DNA of 64,000 nucleotides from an uncultured Bacteroides sp. (GCF_959029255.1 NZ_CAUFUE010000005.1:124001-188000); one strand, 5' to 3'. Numbered from the stretch's first letter, positions 45,973-55,306 are shown. Notes: a model not told the origin generated them from the letters alone. Translations and numbers: made by a program.

Positions 45973-46653
45973 ATGAAAGTAAAGAAAGTATTAACGTTGG
46001 CATTGATTGCCATTTGCGGTATGGGAATGGTTGCTTGTACGGCAGAAACTAAAAAAACAGAACAAGTTATGACACAGGAAAAAGCTACGTATCAGAAGAA
46101 GTACACGAACGCTGACTTCTACAAAGATGGTAAGTTTGATCAAGAAGCTGCTAAAAAAGCTTTCCTTGATATGTTTGATTTCTATGGATATCCTTTCACT
46201 CCGTTGATGGAGAAAGATATCTGGTTTACAGATTTTGGTTTGGGTGATTTTGAACACGTAGGTATGGGCGGTATTTTCTGGATTAACGATCCTGAATACG
46301 GATATTTCGCTCATAATATCTATCTGTTGCCGGGTCAGATGATTCCGGAACACGCGCACGTAAAAACAAAATACCCTGCCAAGCATGAATCTTGGATGGT
46401 AAATCATGGTTGGGTTTATAATTTCTCCGAGGTAGGTGACGAAACGCCGAATGCTCCTGAAATTCCGGCAGGTCATGGTCCTATCAAGAGCAAGAACTTC
46501 GTTGTTCAGAAAGTGGGAGATGTTCTTCGCTTGAAACAACTGGAAACTTATCATTTCATGATGGCAGGTCCTGAGGGCGCTATCGTAGAAGAATGGGCAT
46601 GCTACCATGATAATGATGGCCTGCGCTTTACAAATACAAAAGCTGCATTGTAA
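45973..46653 (+). CDS. D-lyxose-isomerase-like cupin lipoprotein
   Basis: A 226-residue protein with a lipoprotein signal ending GMVACT (Cys22) and a cupin barrel. DIWFTDFGLGDFEHVG matches the WDVTDFGRGDF region of bacterial D-lyxose isomerases. PEHAHVKTKYPAKHES gives likely metal ligands (His, His, Lys/Glu), and LETYHFMMAGPEGAIVEEW supplies the later His. Known homologues are cytosolic and interconvert aldoses and ketoses such as lyxose/xylulose or mannose/fructose. The lipoprotein signal implies periplasmic or surface location here, which is unusual. It is the third gene of the operon. Confidence 0.75.
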   Translation: MKVKKVLTLALIAICGMGMVACTAETKKTEQVMTQEKATYQKKYTNADFYKDGKFDQEAAKKAFLDMFDFYGYPFTPLMEKDIWFTDFGLGDFEHVGMGGIFWINDPEYGYFAHNIYLLPGQMIPEHAHVKTKYPAKHESWMVNHGWVYNFSEVGDETPNAPEIPAGHGPIKSKNFVVQKVGDVLRLKQLETYHFMMAGPEGAIVEEWACYHDNDGLRFTNTKAAL

Positions 46654-46671
46654 TCTAAAAAACGTAATACC

Positions 46672-46986
46672 ATGAGAAAGATAAATCACATTGGAATACC
46701 TGTTCAGCACCCGGTACCGGGCGAAGTTTATAATGATGGAATGAAGGTTTACCTGACTGACTTTGCCCAAAGTCCAAATAAGATAGAGTTCCTTCGTTTT
46801 GATAAAGATAGCTGGATGCCTGCAAAGATTCAGGAGTTGGCTCATATTGCCTACGAAGTTGACGATTTGGACAAAGAGTTGGAAAATGCTAAGGTTTTGC
46901 TTCCCAAGACTGTTGTCAATGCAAGCCTGACCATAGCTTTCATTGAAGAAGAGGGTATTGCTTTGGAATTGATGCAGTTTAATTAA
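46672..46986 (+). CDS. VOC-family (glyoxalase/epimerase-like) protein
   Basis: A 104-residue cytosolic protein with one vicinal-oxygen-chelate fold. Possible metal ligands are the His in INHIGIPV, the His in LAHIAYEVDDL and the Glu in ALELMQF. The length is typical of small VOC proteins such as methylmalonyl-CoA epimerase, and it would dimerise. Isomerase, epimerase or lyase activity on a keto compound is possible. In this operon it would be the only cytosolic candidate for an isomerase acting between the DhaKL kinase and the LsrF-type enzyme. The function is inferred only from context. Confidence 0.7.
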   Translation: MRKINHIGIPVQHPVPGEVYNDGMKVYLTDFAQSPNKIEFLRFDKDSWMPAKIQELAHIAYEVDDLDKELENAKVLLPKTVVNASLTIAFIEEEGIALELMQFN

Positions 46987-47004
46987 ACAATATAAAAAAG
47001 AATT

Positions 47005-48012
47005 ATGATACATAAGTTTATAAATGACCCGGATAACCTGACTACTGAATTGTTGGAAGGTTATGTAATGGCATATAGTGACCAAGTAGCTATCGGAGGA
47101 GAAAATATCATCGTACGTGCACATGCCAAGTCAGAAGATAAAGTGGCGGTTATCACTTTGGGTGGTTCGGGACACGAACCTGCATTAAGTGGTTTTGTAG
47201 GGGATGGTATGTTGGATTGCTCGGTAGTAGGAGATATTTTTGCTGCTCCGGGTGCTCAACGCGTTTTCCAGGCTTTGCAGTTATTTAAGCGTGAAGCCGG
47301 TATTTTGTTGGTGGTACTGAATCACTCTGGTGACGTGATGAGTGCAAATATGGCTTGCCAGTTAGCAGAACGTGTGGGCATCAAGGTGAAGACGATTCTT
47401 ACTCATGATGATATCAGTGCCGGACTTGATGCTCCTGATGACGATCGTCGTGGATTGGCCGGTTGTGTTCCTTTGATTAAAATTGTGGGAGCTGCCGCAG
47501 AAGAAGGAAAATCTTTGGATGAAATCATTGAGATTGGCGAGCGTTTCAACAAAAGGGTTGCGACTTTGGCAGTTGCTATGAAGTCTTGTACACATCCACA
47601 AAATGGAATGATGATTTCTGAACTTCCTGATGGAGAAATAGAAATCGGTATGGGGCAACATGGTGAAGGCGGAGGTGGACGCAAGAAACTGGTTTCAGCA
47701 AATGAAACGGCAGAAGAAATGATTGGCCTGTTGATGAAGAAATTGAAACCCAAAGCCGGTGACAAGGCGTTGCTGATTATCAATGGCGTAGGTGCTACTA
47801 CTCACATGGAAATGAATATTATATACCGCAAGGCGCATCAGGTTTTGGAGAATGCAGGTCTTGAGGTAGCGGCAAGCCGTATTGGTGAATTGTTGACAGT
47901 TCAGGAACAAGCCGGTTTCCAAATGATTCTTGCTTTGCTGGATGCCGATCATGTTGATTATCTGAATAATAAAATGTCGAATGCTCCTTATTGGACGACT
48001 ATTGGAAAGTAA
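47005..48012 (+). CDS. dhaK: Dihydroxyacetone kinase subunit DhaK
   Basis: A 335-residue substrate-binding subunit. GGSGHEPALSGFVGDG and DIFAAPGA form the substrate pocket, and H219 in GMGQHGEGG corresponds to the His that binds dihydroxyacetone covalently (H230 in the E. coli protein). HSGDVMSANMA is another family motif. It phosphorylates dihydroxyacetone or a related short ketose with DhaL. The PTS phosphotransfer subunit DhaM is absent and no other PTS gene is nearby, so ATP is the likely phosphate source, as in the fused ATP-dependent kinases. It is two bases upstream of dhaL. Confidence 0.92.
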   Translation: MIHKFINDPDNLTTELLEGYVMAYSDQVAIGGENIIVRAHAKSEDKVAVITLGGSGHEPALSGFVGDGMLDCSVVGDIFAAPGAQRVFQALQLFKREAGILLVVLNHSGDVMSANMACQLAERVGIKVKTILTHDDISAGLDAPDDDRRGLAGCVPLIKIVGAAAEEGKSLDEIIEIGERFNKRVATLAVAMKSCTHPQNGMMISELPDGEIEIGMGQHGEGGGGRKKLVSANETAEEMIGLLMKKLKPKAGDKALLIINGVGATTHMEMNIIYRKAHQVLENAGLEVAASRIGELLTVQEQAGFQMILALLDADHVDYLNNKMSNAPYWTTIGK

Positions 48013-48014
48013 AC

Positions 48015-48629
48015 ATGAATAAACTGACAGTAGAAGATTTCAAAAAAATGCTTCGTAATGCATTGGCTTGCATTACGGAGCGTGCCGACGAGTTCTCAAA
48101 ACTGGATGCGGTGTTGGGTGACGGTGATCATGGTACGGCTATCGTACAGGCAATGACTGCCATTGTGGATACCGCTGAAAAAGGAACAGAATTCAAGACG
48201 ATGCTGAATGATATGGGATTTAACGTCATGTTGCAGATTAGTGGTTCTACCAGTACATTGTTAGGAGGGTTCTTCCTTGGGATGAGCGACCATGCGGAAG
48301 GTACGGAACTGGATGCAGTAGCTGTGAAAACAATGTTTGCAGGTGGGCTTGCAGGTGTAAAGAAACAGACGAAGGCGCAACGTGGTGATAAAACTATGAT
48401 GGATGCCTTGATTCCGGCTGTGGAAGCTATGCAGAATGTTGATTCCAATGATATTAAAACTGTTTTGGAAGCTGGTGCAAAAGCTGCTTTGCAGGGTGCT
48501 GAAGCAACTAAAGAAATGAAGGCTAACTTTGGACGTGCCCGTAATTACGGTGAGCGTTCTATCGGTTATGCAGATTCTGGTGCTTCTTCATGGTCATGCA
48601 TGTTCGATGCGTTTGCAAAAGCAATATAA
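48015..48629 (+). CDS. dhaL: Dihydroxyacetone kinase subunit DhaL
   Basis: A 204-residue nucleotide-binding subunit, all-helical. LGDGDHGTA carries the Asp residues that bind two Mg-ADP/ATP ions, followed by GSTSTLLGGFF and QRGDKTMMDALIPA. The in-frame codon at 47991 inside dhaK is not a start; ATG at 48015 is used. Together with DhaK it forms the transferase. In E. coli DhaL keeps ADP as a cofactor re-phosphorylated by DhaM; here exchange of ATP is implied because DhaM is missing. Confidence 0.92.
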   Translation: MNKLTVEDFKKMLRNALACITERADEFSKLDAVLGDGDHGTAIVQAMTAIVDTAEKGTEFKTMLNDMGFNVMLQISGSTSTLLGGFFLGMSDHAEGTELDAVAVKTMFAGGLAGVKKQTKAQRGDKTMMDALIPAVEAMQNVDSNDIKTVLEAGAKAALQGAEATKEMKANFGRARNYGERSIGYADSGASSWSCMFDAFAKAI

Positions 48630-48660
48630 GTAAAATTTAAAGAGAGAAAGACATAAAGAT

Positions 48661-49536
48661 ATGGCTGATTTAGATGATTTGAGAGAAGGTTGTAATTTTG
48701 GTTTGGGAGTTGCTTCCACCAATCAGAGTTTTCATGTAAAAGGGGCTGAGAATCTTCCTTGGGGAATGAAAGACCGTTTGTCACGCATATTTAACCCCAA
48801 AACAGGTAAGACGGTAATGCTTGCTTGTGACCATGGTTTTATCATGGGACCCACTTCCGGTTTGGAACGTATTGATTTGAATATTGTACCATTGATTGAA
48901 TATGCTGACTGCCTGATGTGTACTCGTGGTATTCTTCGTTCTGTGATACCACCTACTACCAATAAACCTATTTGTTTGCGTTCGGATGCCGGTACTTCTA
49001 TTCTGACATCACTGAATGACAATGTACTGATTGATATTGAAGATGCCGTTCGCATGAATGTATCTGCAATGGCAGTGATGTTGTCTATCGGAGATGCAGA
49101 ACACGAGGCTACAACAGTGGCAAACTTGTACAAAGCGGTGGATAAGGGTACTCGTTATGGTATACCGGTAATGGGAGTAACGGCTGTTGGTAAAGATATG
49201 GCACGTGATGCCCGTTATTTTGGATTGGCATCCCGTATTGCGGCCGAGAATGGCGCAAATATCGTGAAGACTTATTATTGCGATGGTTTTGAGAAGGTGG
49301 CTGCTGCATGTCCGGTACCTGTAGTGATTGCAGGTGGTAAGAAATTACCCGAGTTGGAGGCGCTTGAACTTTGCTATAAAGCTATTAATGACGGTGCTGC
49401 CGGTGTTGATATGGGACGTAATGTATTCCAGTCGGAAGCGCCTGCAGCAATGATACAGGCAGTTAGTGCAGTGGTACATGATAACATGAAACCAACAGAT
49501 GCACTTGACTTGTTCAATGAACTGAAACAAAAATGA
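48661..49536 (+). CDS. LsrF-type class I aldolase/thiolase
   Basis: A 291-residue TIM-barrel enzyme of the DhnA/LsrF family. Family segments are WGMKDRLSRIFNPKTGKTVM, CDHGF, CTRGILRSVIPP, AVGKDMARDARYF and GAAGVDMGRNVFQS. The Schiff-base lysine is K203 in NIVKTYYC; E. coli LsrF is the same length with K203 as I recall. LsrF moves an acetyl group from the phosphorylated AI-2 derivative to CoA. Close relatives act on other phosphorylated ketoses. No lsr transporter or LsrK gene is nearby. DhaKL could be the kinase feeding it, so a sugar phosphate substrate is equally possible. Confidence 0.85.
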   Translation: MADLDDLREGCNFGLGVASTNQSFHVKGAENLPWGMKDRLSRIFNPKTGKTVMLACDHGFIMGPTSGLERIDLNIVPLIEYADCLMCTRGILRSVIPPTTNKPICLRSDAGTSILTSLNDNVLIDIEDAVRMNVSAMAVMLSIGDAEHEATTVANLYKAVDKGTRYGIPVMGVTAVGKDMARDARYFGLASRIAAENGANIVKTYYCDGFEKVAAACPVPVVIAGGKKLPELEALELCYKAINDGAAGVDMGRNVFQSEAPAAMIQAVSAVVHDNMKPTDALDLFNELKQK

Positions 49537-49556
49537 TAACAAACACAAAATAAAAC

Positions 49557-50456
49557 ATGATGAGGTTTTATATATTTGTTATAACTATTTTTTTATGTGG
49601 TTTTCGGGCGGTGGCACAGGATAAAATCCTGGTCGCCGGTTCCGGAAATCCATCTATCCTGCTTGTAGATAAACAGACTGGAAAGGTAGAATGGCAACAT
49701 CCTTTAGAGAAAGGAGAAGAATGTAATTCTGTAGCTTTGACTAAGGATGGCAATGTTCTGTATTCTTATAAAAAAGGGGCAAAGGTGGTGACATGGAATC
49801 ATCAGGTAGTATGGAACTTTCCTGCGCCTGATAAGACAGAACTTCAGTCGGCTACTATGCTACGTAATGGCGGATATTTATTGGGTATCTGTGGAAATCC
49901 CGCACGTTTTATTGAGTTGGATAAGAAGGGGAGAAAGGTGAATGAGACTACATTTGATTTAAACATAGAAAAACCTCACAGTCAATTTAGGCAGGTATTT
50001 CAATTGAAAAACAAGAATTATTTGATACCTGTCATGGCAAAACGCAAAGTTATAGAAATAAGCCGGAAAGGTAAAATGATTGCAGAACATAAAATAGATG
50101 GGGGAGCTTTTTCTTCGTTGGAATTGTCGGATGGTAATTGGCTGTTACCTTGCGGAGATGCACACTATTTTATGGTTATAGACCGCAAAACAGGTAAAGA
50201 ATTGAAACGAGTAACTTCCCAAGAAATAAAAGGTGCCGCTTTATGGTTTGTAGCTCAAATTTTGGAATTGAGTAATAAGAACTTGCTGATTTGCAATTGG
50301 TGTGGGCATACAAGGGGGGCAGTTGTAGACATGCCACAATTAATTGAGATTGATAACGAAGGCAAAGCGGTATGGACCTTGAATGACAAGCAGAATATTG
50401 GTCTGGTTTCTGCAGCCTGTTACCTGAAGAATTTCCGGTTACCGGACTTGAAATAA
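49557..50456 (+). CDS. Exported PQQ-like beta-propeller protein
   Basis: A 299-residue protein with a signal peptide (FVITIFLCGFRAVAQ). It has propeller blades such as SILLVDKQTGKVEWQHPL, YSYKKGAKVVTWNHQVVW and YFMVIDRKTGKELKRV that recall PQQ-binding repeat proteins. Whether it binds PQQ is not shown; the catalytic Asp and disulfide of the quinoprotein dehydrogenases are not evident. It lies 20 bases after the LsrF-type gene and 25 before the large cytochrome. It may act as a sensor or scaffold for the periplasmic part of the operon. Confidence 0.7.
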   Translation: MMRFYIFVITIFLCGFRAVAQDKILVAGSGNPSILLVDKQTGKVEWQHPLEKGEECNSVALTKDGNVLYSYKKGAKVVTWNHQVVWNFPAPDKTELQSATMLRNGGYLLGICGNPARFIELDKKGRKVNETTFDLNIEKPHSQFRQVFQLKNKNYLIPVMAKRKVIEISRKGKMIAEHKIDGGAFSSLELSDGNWLLPCGDAHYFMVIDRKTGKELKRVTSQEIKGAALWFVAQILELSNKNLLICNWCGHTRGAVVDMPQLIEIDNEGKAVWTLNDKQNIGLVSAACYLKNFRLPDLK

Positions 50457-50481
50457 AGAAATTAACTTTAAACAAAGTAAT

Positions 50482-53400
50482 ATGAATAGGACACTGATAA
50501 TAATGTCTGTATGCATTGCTTTAGCGCTTCCGACGATGGCGCAGCGGAAAGCAAAAGCAAAGGTGAATACGCCTGCTACGTGGGCGGAGAGCGTTGCTGT
50601 GGCTAAAAATCAGGCTAATGCTGAAATGCAGAAGACTTGTTTGCCGGTTGCATCAAAAGTTATAAAAGCTAAGGCTGCCGCAGAGCCTTTTTCTGCGGAC
50701 GTGACAGGACTCGATGAAATGGTGTTGTACACATGGGGAACAGTTGATGGGACCGGTGACGATCAGGCAATATGGGCAAATGCCAGACTTATTGCAGCAG
50801 ACGGTTCTTCTGTTTGGTTGAATGATTTGAAAGATACTTTCAAGAAAACCGGTAGCGGTAGTTTGCGCATGAAAGGAAATGCCAAAGGAGAGACGGTCAT
50901 TATGAAAGGTAAACGCTACGACCGTACGATTATGGCTAATGCCAATGCGCAGATTGTAGTTCCCTTGGATAAGAAATATGTACGTTTTGAAGCGGAAATC
51001 GGTTTAGAGAACCGTTCCTCGTCAGGTACGGTAATTTTCCGCCTGCAAGGTATTACCGGAGCAGAAGCTGCTGCGGATATAGTAAAGAAATATCCGACGG
51101 AATCTACCTGGTTCTTGCCGTTTGCCGGTAGTGATATGAAAGCTTTGGTAACAACGTATGATGCTTCCATCGAAAAGCATATAGCAACTTCTGTTGTAAA
51201 CTTGCTGAAAGATAAAGCTTATTTTAATGCACAAATTGCGCAGGTTGCTGCCAAGCCTTCATTGGATGAGCAGGTAATCGGTTATTTGAATTTGGCGCAA
51301 GATGCCATGAAGGTATATCAGTTGCAGAATTCTTTGGGCTGGATTAATATGCGTGCCATTGAGGAGGCTTACAGTGATATGGCAAAAGTTACCGGTTTTG
51401 ATACCAATGCCAATCAGGCTAAATTGGCTCAGTTGAAGCAACTCTGTGGAAAAGGATTTGCCGACATCTATAAAAATGATGTAGTTGCCATACAGGATGC
51501 AAAGAAGGCTTTGGAACTGAAACGTGAAATCCTTTTGGCAAATCCTGCATTGGATATGGATAAAATCATTGTAGGTCGTTATAAGATAGGTACCACTGCA
51601 CGCCAAATAAATCCTCGCTCTTTGGGTACTCAGAACAACAATTGGTCCAATCAAACTTCTGCTCCCCGTGGAGGATTTAATGCTGAAATCGCGGAACTTT
51701 CCAATCTGCGTGGAGACGTAAAGACTCGTACGATTTTTAAGCCGACTAACGGTTCCTCTGTTCCTGACTTAAAATTACACTGGGATGCCGAACGTTTGAT
51801 GTTCTCCATGGTAGATACAGATAAGCGTTGGCAGGTATTTGAGGTGAAACTGGATGGTACAGGCTTGAAAAAGTTGATTGAAACCCCCGAGAAGGACTTG
51901 GAATTTTTTGATGCTACTTATTTGCCTTCCGGTAAACTTATTGCAGTGTCCAATATCGGATACAATGGCGTACCTTGTGTGAATGGTAATGACGAAGTAG
52001 GTAATATGTGCCTTTACGACCCGAAAGACCAATCATTGCGCCGTCTGACTTTCGACCAGGATGCAAACTGGGCTCCTACAGTGATGAATAATGGCCGTAT
52101 CATGTATACCCGTTGGGAATATACGGACTTGACGCATTACTTCTCTCGTTTTGTAATGCACATGAATCCGGATGGTACGGAGCAGAAGTCTTTGTATGGT
52201 AGTGGCTCTTACTTTCCGAACAGTACCTTTGATGCCAAACCTCTTCCGGGACACGCGTCCCAGTTTATAGGTGTTATTTCGGGTCACCATGGTGTGGCGC
52301 GTTCAGGACGTCTGATGTTGTTTGACCCGTCAAAGAGCCGTAAGTCGGAAAAAGGAATGTTGCAGGAATTGCCTTTCCGTGACCGTAAAATCGAACCGAT
52401 TGTAAAAGACCGTTTAGTGGATGGCGTATGGCCGCAATTTATCAAACCTTATCCTTTGACGGATAAATATTTCCTCGTTGCCGCTAAATTGGATGCAAAT
52501 TCTCTTTGGGGGATTTATTTGATTGATGTATACGATAATCTGACACTGATTGCCGAGTTTGAAGGTGAAGGTCTGATTTGTCCGATTCCAGTCAAGAAAA
52601 CTCCGGTACCTCCCGTAATCCCCGACAAGATTACTCCGGGAAGTAAAGAAGCTACCGTGTTTATTCAGGATATTTACGAAGGTGAAGGTTTGAAGGGTGT
52701 GCCTCGTGGTACAGTGAAATCATTCCGTGTACTGGCGTATGAATATGCTTATAATAAGACTCCATCCGACCATTGGGCACAAGGAGTGCAAAGTGGCTGG
52801 GATATCAAACGTCTTTTGGGTACCGTACCTGTAGAAGAAGATGGCTCTGCTATCTTTAAAATTCCTGCTAATACTCCGGTTGCGTTGCAGCCATTGGATT
52901 CTGAAGGACGTGCAGTGCAATGGATGCGTAGCTGGCTGACTGGTATGCCGGGTGAAACCGTATCATGTGTAGGTTGCCATGAAGATCAGAACCAATTGCC
53001 CATTCCGAAACGTGTAAAGGCATCCACTATTCCTCCGCATACTATTGCTGTGCCCGAAGGCGGTCAACGTTCTTTCACATTCGAACTTGAAGTGCAGCCT
53101 ATCTTGGATCGTGCTTGTGTTTCTTGCCATGACGGTTCCAATAAATTAGCCGATTTCAGAGGCGGACGTATTGATAAATTCTCCGGATTTGGTGAAAGTT
53201 ATCTGAATTTGCATCCTTATGTATACCGCCAAGGACCGGAAGCTGAAATTGAAGTTCTTAATCCTTATGAATATCATGCATCTGTCAGCCAACTTATTAA
53301 AATATTGAAGACCGGACACCATGGTGTGGAATTAACAGATAAGGAATGGAAGACACTTTATAACTGGATTGACTTTAATGCTCCTTATCATGGCAAGTTT

Positions 53401-54474
53401 AAAGCTAATGTCTTTAAGGGCGTTGAACAAATTAGCCGTCGTAAGGATTTAGCGGACAAATATGCAAATGCCGGCGTAGACTGGCAAGCTGAGATTCGTT
53501 CGTATGCCCAGTATTTGGAATCACAAGATAAACCGACTCCTGTGAAACCGGAAAAGAAGGAGCATAAGGATAAAGAAGTAAAAGTTAAAGGCTGGCCTTT
53601 CGATAAGACTGTAGCCCAGGCAATGATTAGTAAGGAAGGTGACTCAAAGATGAGCATTGAATTGGCTCCGGGCATAAAGATGAACTTTGTCCGCATTCCT
53701 GCCGGTTCCTTTGTTATGGGTAGCAATCGTGGACATTCTGATTATTCACCGGCTAACAAGCAAGTGGTGAAGAAATCATTCTGGATGGGAGAAATAGAAG
53801 TCAGCAACGAACAGTTCCGTACTATTTTCCCTGAACACGACAGCCGTTTCGACAGACAATTATGGAAAGACCATGTACATCAAGGATATCCGGCAAATAA
53901 ACCGGAACAGCCTGCTATCCGTGTCAGTTGGGAAGAAGCCATGGCATTCTGCCGGAAGTTAAGCGAGAAGACCGGTAAAAATATCACGTTGCCAACGGAA
54001 GTACAGTGGGAATGGGCATGTCGTGCCGGTAGTGACGACGCCTTCTGGTATGGCTCATTGAATGCGGATTTTGCCAAATTTGAAAATATGGCCGACAAAC
54101 AGTTGAATAAAATGGCTGTCCGTGGTGTAAATCCACAACCGATGAAAGAAACCGATTCATGGTATAAATATTACACATTCCAACCCAAGGAAAATGGGGT
54201 GGATGATGGTAACATGTTGCAGGTGAAAGGTGGCGCTTATCAGGCTAACCCATTCGGACTGTACGATATGCAAGGTAACGTTTCCGAATGGACGCGTTCC
54301 GACTATCTGCCCTATCCGTATAATGAGAAAACTCAGGGAAGCGGTATGGAGAAAGTGGTACGTGGTGGCTCTTGGACCGACCATCCAAAGACATGTACGT
54401 CATATTATCGTAGAGCATATTTGCCTTGGCAGAAAGTATATAATGTCGGTTTCCGCGTGATTATAGAAGATTAA
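50482..54474 (+). CDS. Large exported haem-c protein fused to an FGE-like domain
   Basis: A 1330-residue protein with signal peptide. Middle part: a TolB-like propeller (about 410-700, LHWDAERLMFSMVDTDK). It then resembles the hydrazine-synthase-alpha-like family, with haem-c sites C829VGCH and C879VSCH (ILDRACVSCHDGSNKLADF). The end (about 1075-1330) is a formylglycine-generating-enzyme-type fold: MNFVRIPAGSFVMGSN, ISWEEAMAF-type, NVSEWTRSDY and VVRGGSW. In sulfatase-activating FGE two Cys bind copper; here the first position is Asp (GGSWTDH) and only the second Cys remains. So it is not a normal FGE. Last gene of the operon. Confidence 0.78.
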   Translation: MNRTLIIMSVCIALALPTMAQRKAKAKVNTPATWAESVAVAKNQANAEMQKTCLPVASKVIKAKAAAEPFSADVTGLDEMVLYTWGTVDGTGDDQAIWANARLIAADGSSVWLNDLKDTFKKTGSGSLRMKGNAKGETVIMKGKRYDRTIMANANAQIVVPLDKKYVRFEAEIGLENRSSSGTVIFRLQGITGAEAAADIVKKYPTESTWFLPFAGSDMKALVTTYDASIEKHIATSVVNLLKDKAYFNAQIAQVAAKPSLDEQVIGYLNLAQDAMKVYQLQNSLGWINMRAIEEAYSDMAKVTGFDTNANQAKLAQLKQLCGKGFADIYKNDVVAIQDAKKALELKREILLANPALDMDKIIVGRYKIGTTARQINPRSLGTQNNNWSNQTSAPRGGFNAEIAELSNLRGDVKTRTIFKPTNGSSVPDLKLHWDAERLMFSMVDTDKRWQVFEVKLDGTGLKKLIETPEKDLEFFDATYLPSGKLIAVSNIGYNGVPCVNGNDEVGNMCLYDPKDQSLRRLTFDQDANWAPTVMNNGRIMYTRWEYTDLTHYFSRFVMHMNPDGTEQKSLYGSGSYFPNSTFDAKPLPGHASQFIGVISGHHGVARSGRLMLFDPSKSRKSEKGMLQELPFRDRKIEPIVKDRLVDGVWPQFIKPYPLTDKYFLVAAKLDANSLWGIYLIDVYDNLTLIAEFEGEGLICPIPVKKTPVPPVIPDKITPGSKEATVFIQDIYEGEGLKGVPRGTVKSFRVLAYEYAYNKTPSDHWAQGVQSGWDIKRLLGTVPVEEDGSAIFKIPANTPVALQPLDSEGRAVQWMRSWLTGMPGETVSCVGCHEDQNQLPIPKRVKASTIPPHTIAVPEGGQRSFTFELEVQPILDRACVSCHDGSNKLADFRGGRIDKFSGFGESYLNLHPYVYRQGPEAEIEVLNPYEYHASVSQLIKILKTGHHGVELTDKEWKTLYNWIDFNAPYHGKFKANVFKGVEQISRRKDLADKYANAGVDWQAEIRSYAQYLESQDKPTPVKPEKKEHKDKEVKVKGWPFDKTVAQAMISKEGDSKMSIELAPGIKMNFVRIPAGSFVMGSNRGHSDYSPANKQVVKKSFWMGEIEVSNEQFRTIFPEHDSRFDRQLWKDHVHQGYPANKPEQPAIRVSWEEAMAFCRKLSEKTGKNITLPTEVQWEWACRAGSDDAFWYGSLNADFAKFENMADKQLNKMAVRGVNPQPMKETDSWYKYYTFQPKENGVDDGNMLQVKGGAYQANPFGLYDMQGNVSEWTRSDYLPYPYNEKTQGSGMEKVVRGGSWTDHPKTCTSYYRRAYLPWQKVYNVGFRVIIED

Positions 54475-54490
54475 TAAGTGATTGATAGAC

Positions 54491-54538
54491 ACCGGCGCTT
54501 GTATCCTTGATGAGAGGATAGTGCGCCGGTTTCTTTTT
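54491..54538 (+). terminator. Intrinsic terminator ending the long operon
   Basis: The stem accggcgc (54491-54498)/gcgccggt (54523-54530), with an inner tatcc/ggata pairing, is followed by ttcttttt. It lies nine bases before the DAHP synthase start, so the next genes need their own promoter or readthrough. Confidence 0.85.
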
Positions 54539-54546
54539 AGACTGAA

Positions 54547-55305
54547 ATGATGAAGGAGCAGAATAAAATAAGACTGGTAGCCGGTCCATGCAGCGCAGAA
54601 AATCGCGTGCAGATGTTGGAAACGGCAAGGGGATTAAAAAGTATAGGGGTTAATACATTACGTGCCGGTTTATGGAAACCCCGTTCCAGATATGGAACAT
54701 TCGAGGGAGTCGGTGAACGTGGATTGGCATGGCTGAATGAGATACAGCAGGAATTGGGAATGCAGGTCATGACCGAAGTCGCGTTGCCCGCCCATGTGGA
54801 AGCCGTTATGAAAGCAGGTGTAGACATGGTATGGATTGGTGCACGGACGAGCGTAAATCCTTTCATGATGCATGAACTGGCTGAATCCTTGCGAGGTTGT
54901 AACATTCCCGTATGGGTGAAGAACCCGGTATGCCCGGATGTAGAACTTTGGCTTGGAGCGGTTGAACGGCTACAACATTCAGGCGTGCAGGATATCCGTG
55001 TTATCCACCGTGGCTTTTGTACGACAGACAATGCTCCTTATCGCAATGCCCCTCTTTGGGAACGTTTAGAGGAGTTTCGCATGCATTTTCCCAATCTGCC
55101 ATTATATTGCGATCCGAGTCATATTGCCGGAAAACGTGAATTATTAGCTTCAGTTTCTGAGAAAGCTTTATCTTTGCACGTGGATGGCTTGTTTATTGAA
55201 TCACATTGTTGTCCGCAAAAAGCGTTATCGGATTCTGCCCAACAGCTCACACCGGATGGTTTGGCAGAACTTCTGCATATTTTGAATGTCTCTATAGAAC
55301 AATAA
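54547..55305 (+). CDS. Stand-alone DAHP synthase (type I-beta)
   Basis: A 252-residue cytosolic barrel enzyme. It has VAGPCSAEN, AGLWKPRSRYGTFEG (PEP and phosphate binding), PVWVKNP, VIHRGFCTTDNAPYRNAP and CDPSHIAGKREL (metal Asp, His). The reaction condenses phosphoenolpyruvate with erythrose 4-phosphate to open the shikimate pathway. The usual Bacteroides enzyme is longer and fused to chorismate mutase; this copy lacks that and any regulatory domain, so it may escape feedback control. A KDO8P synthase is less likely. The gene ends one base before ccsBA. Confidence 0.8.
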   Translation: MMKEQNKIRLVAGPCSAENRVQMLETARGLKSIGVNTLRAGLWKPRSRYGTFEGVGERGLAWLNEIQQELGMQVMTEVALPAHVEAVMKAGVDMVWIGARTSVNPFMMHELAESLRGCNIPVWVKNPVCPDVELWLGAVERLQHSGVQDIRVIHRGFCTTDNAPYRNAPLWERLEEFRMHFPNLPLYCDPSHIAGKRELLASVSEKALSLHVDGLFIESHCCPQKALSDSAQQLTPDGLAELLHILNVSIEQ

Positions 55306-55306
55306 T

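Noticed and set aside
45991..47124. 377-residue minus-strand ORF
   Set aside because: Antisense to the cupin, VOC and dhaK genes, which are all recognisable; its translation lacks any domain.
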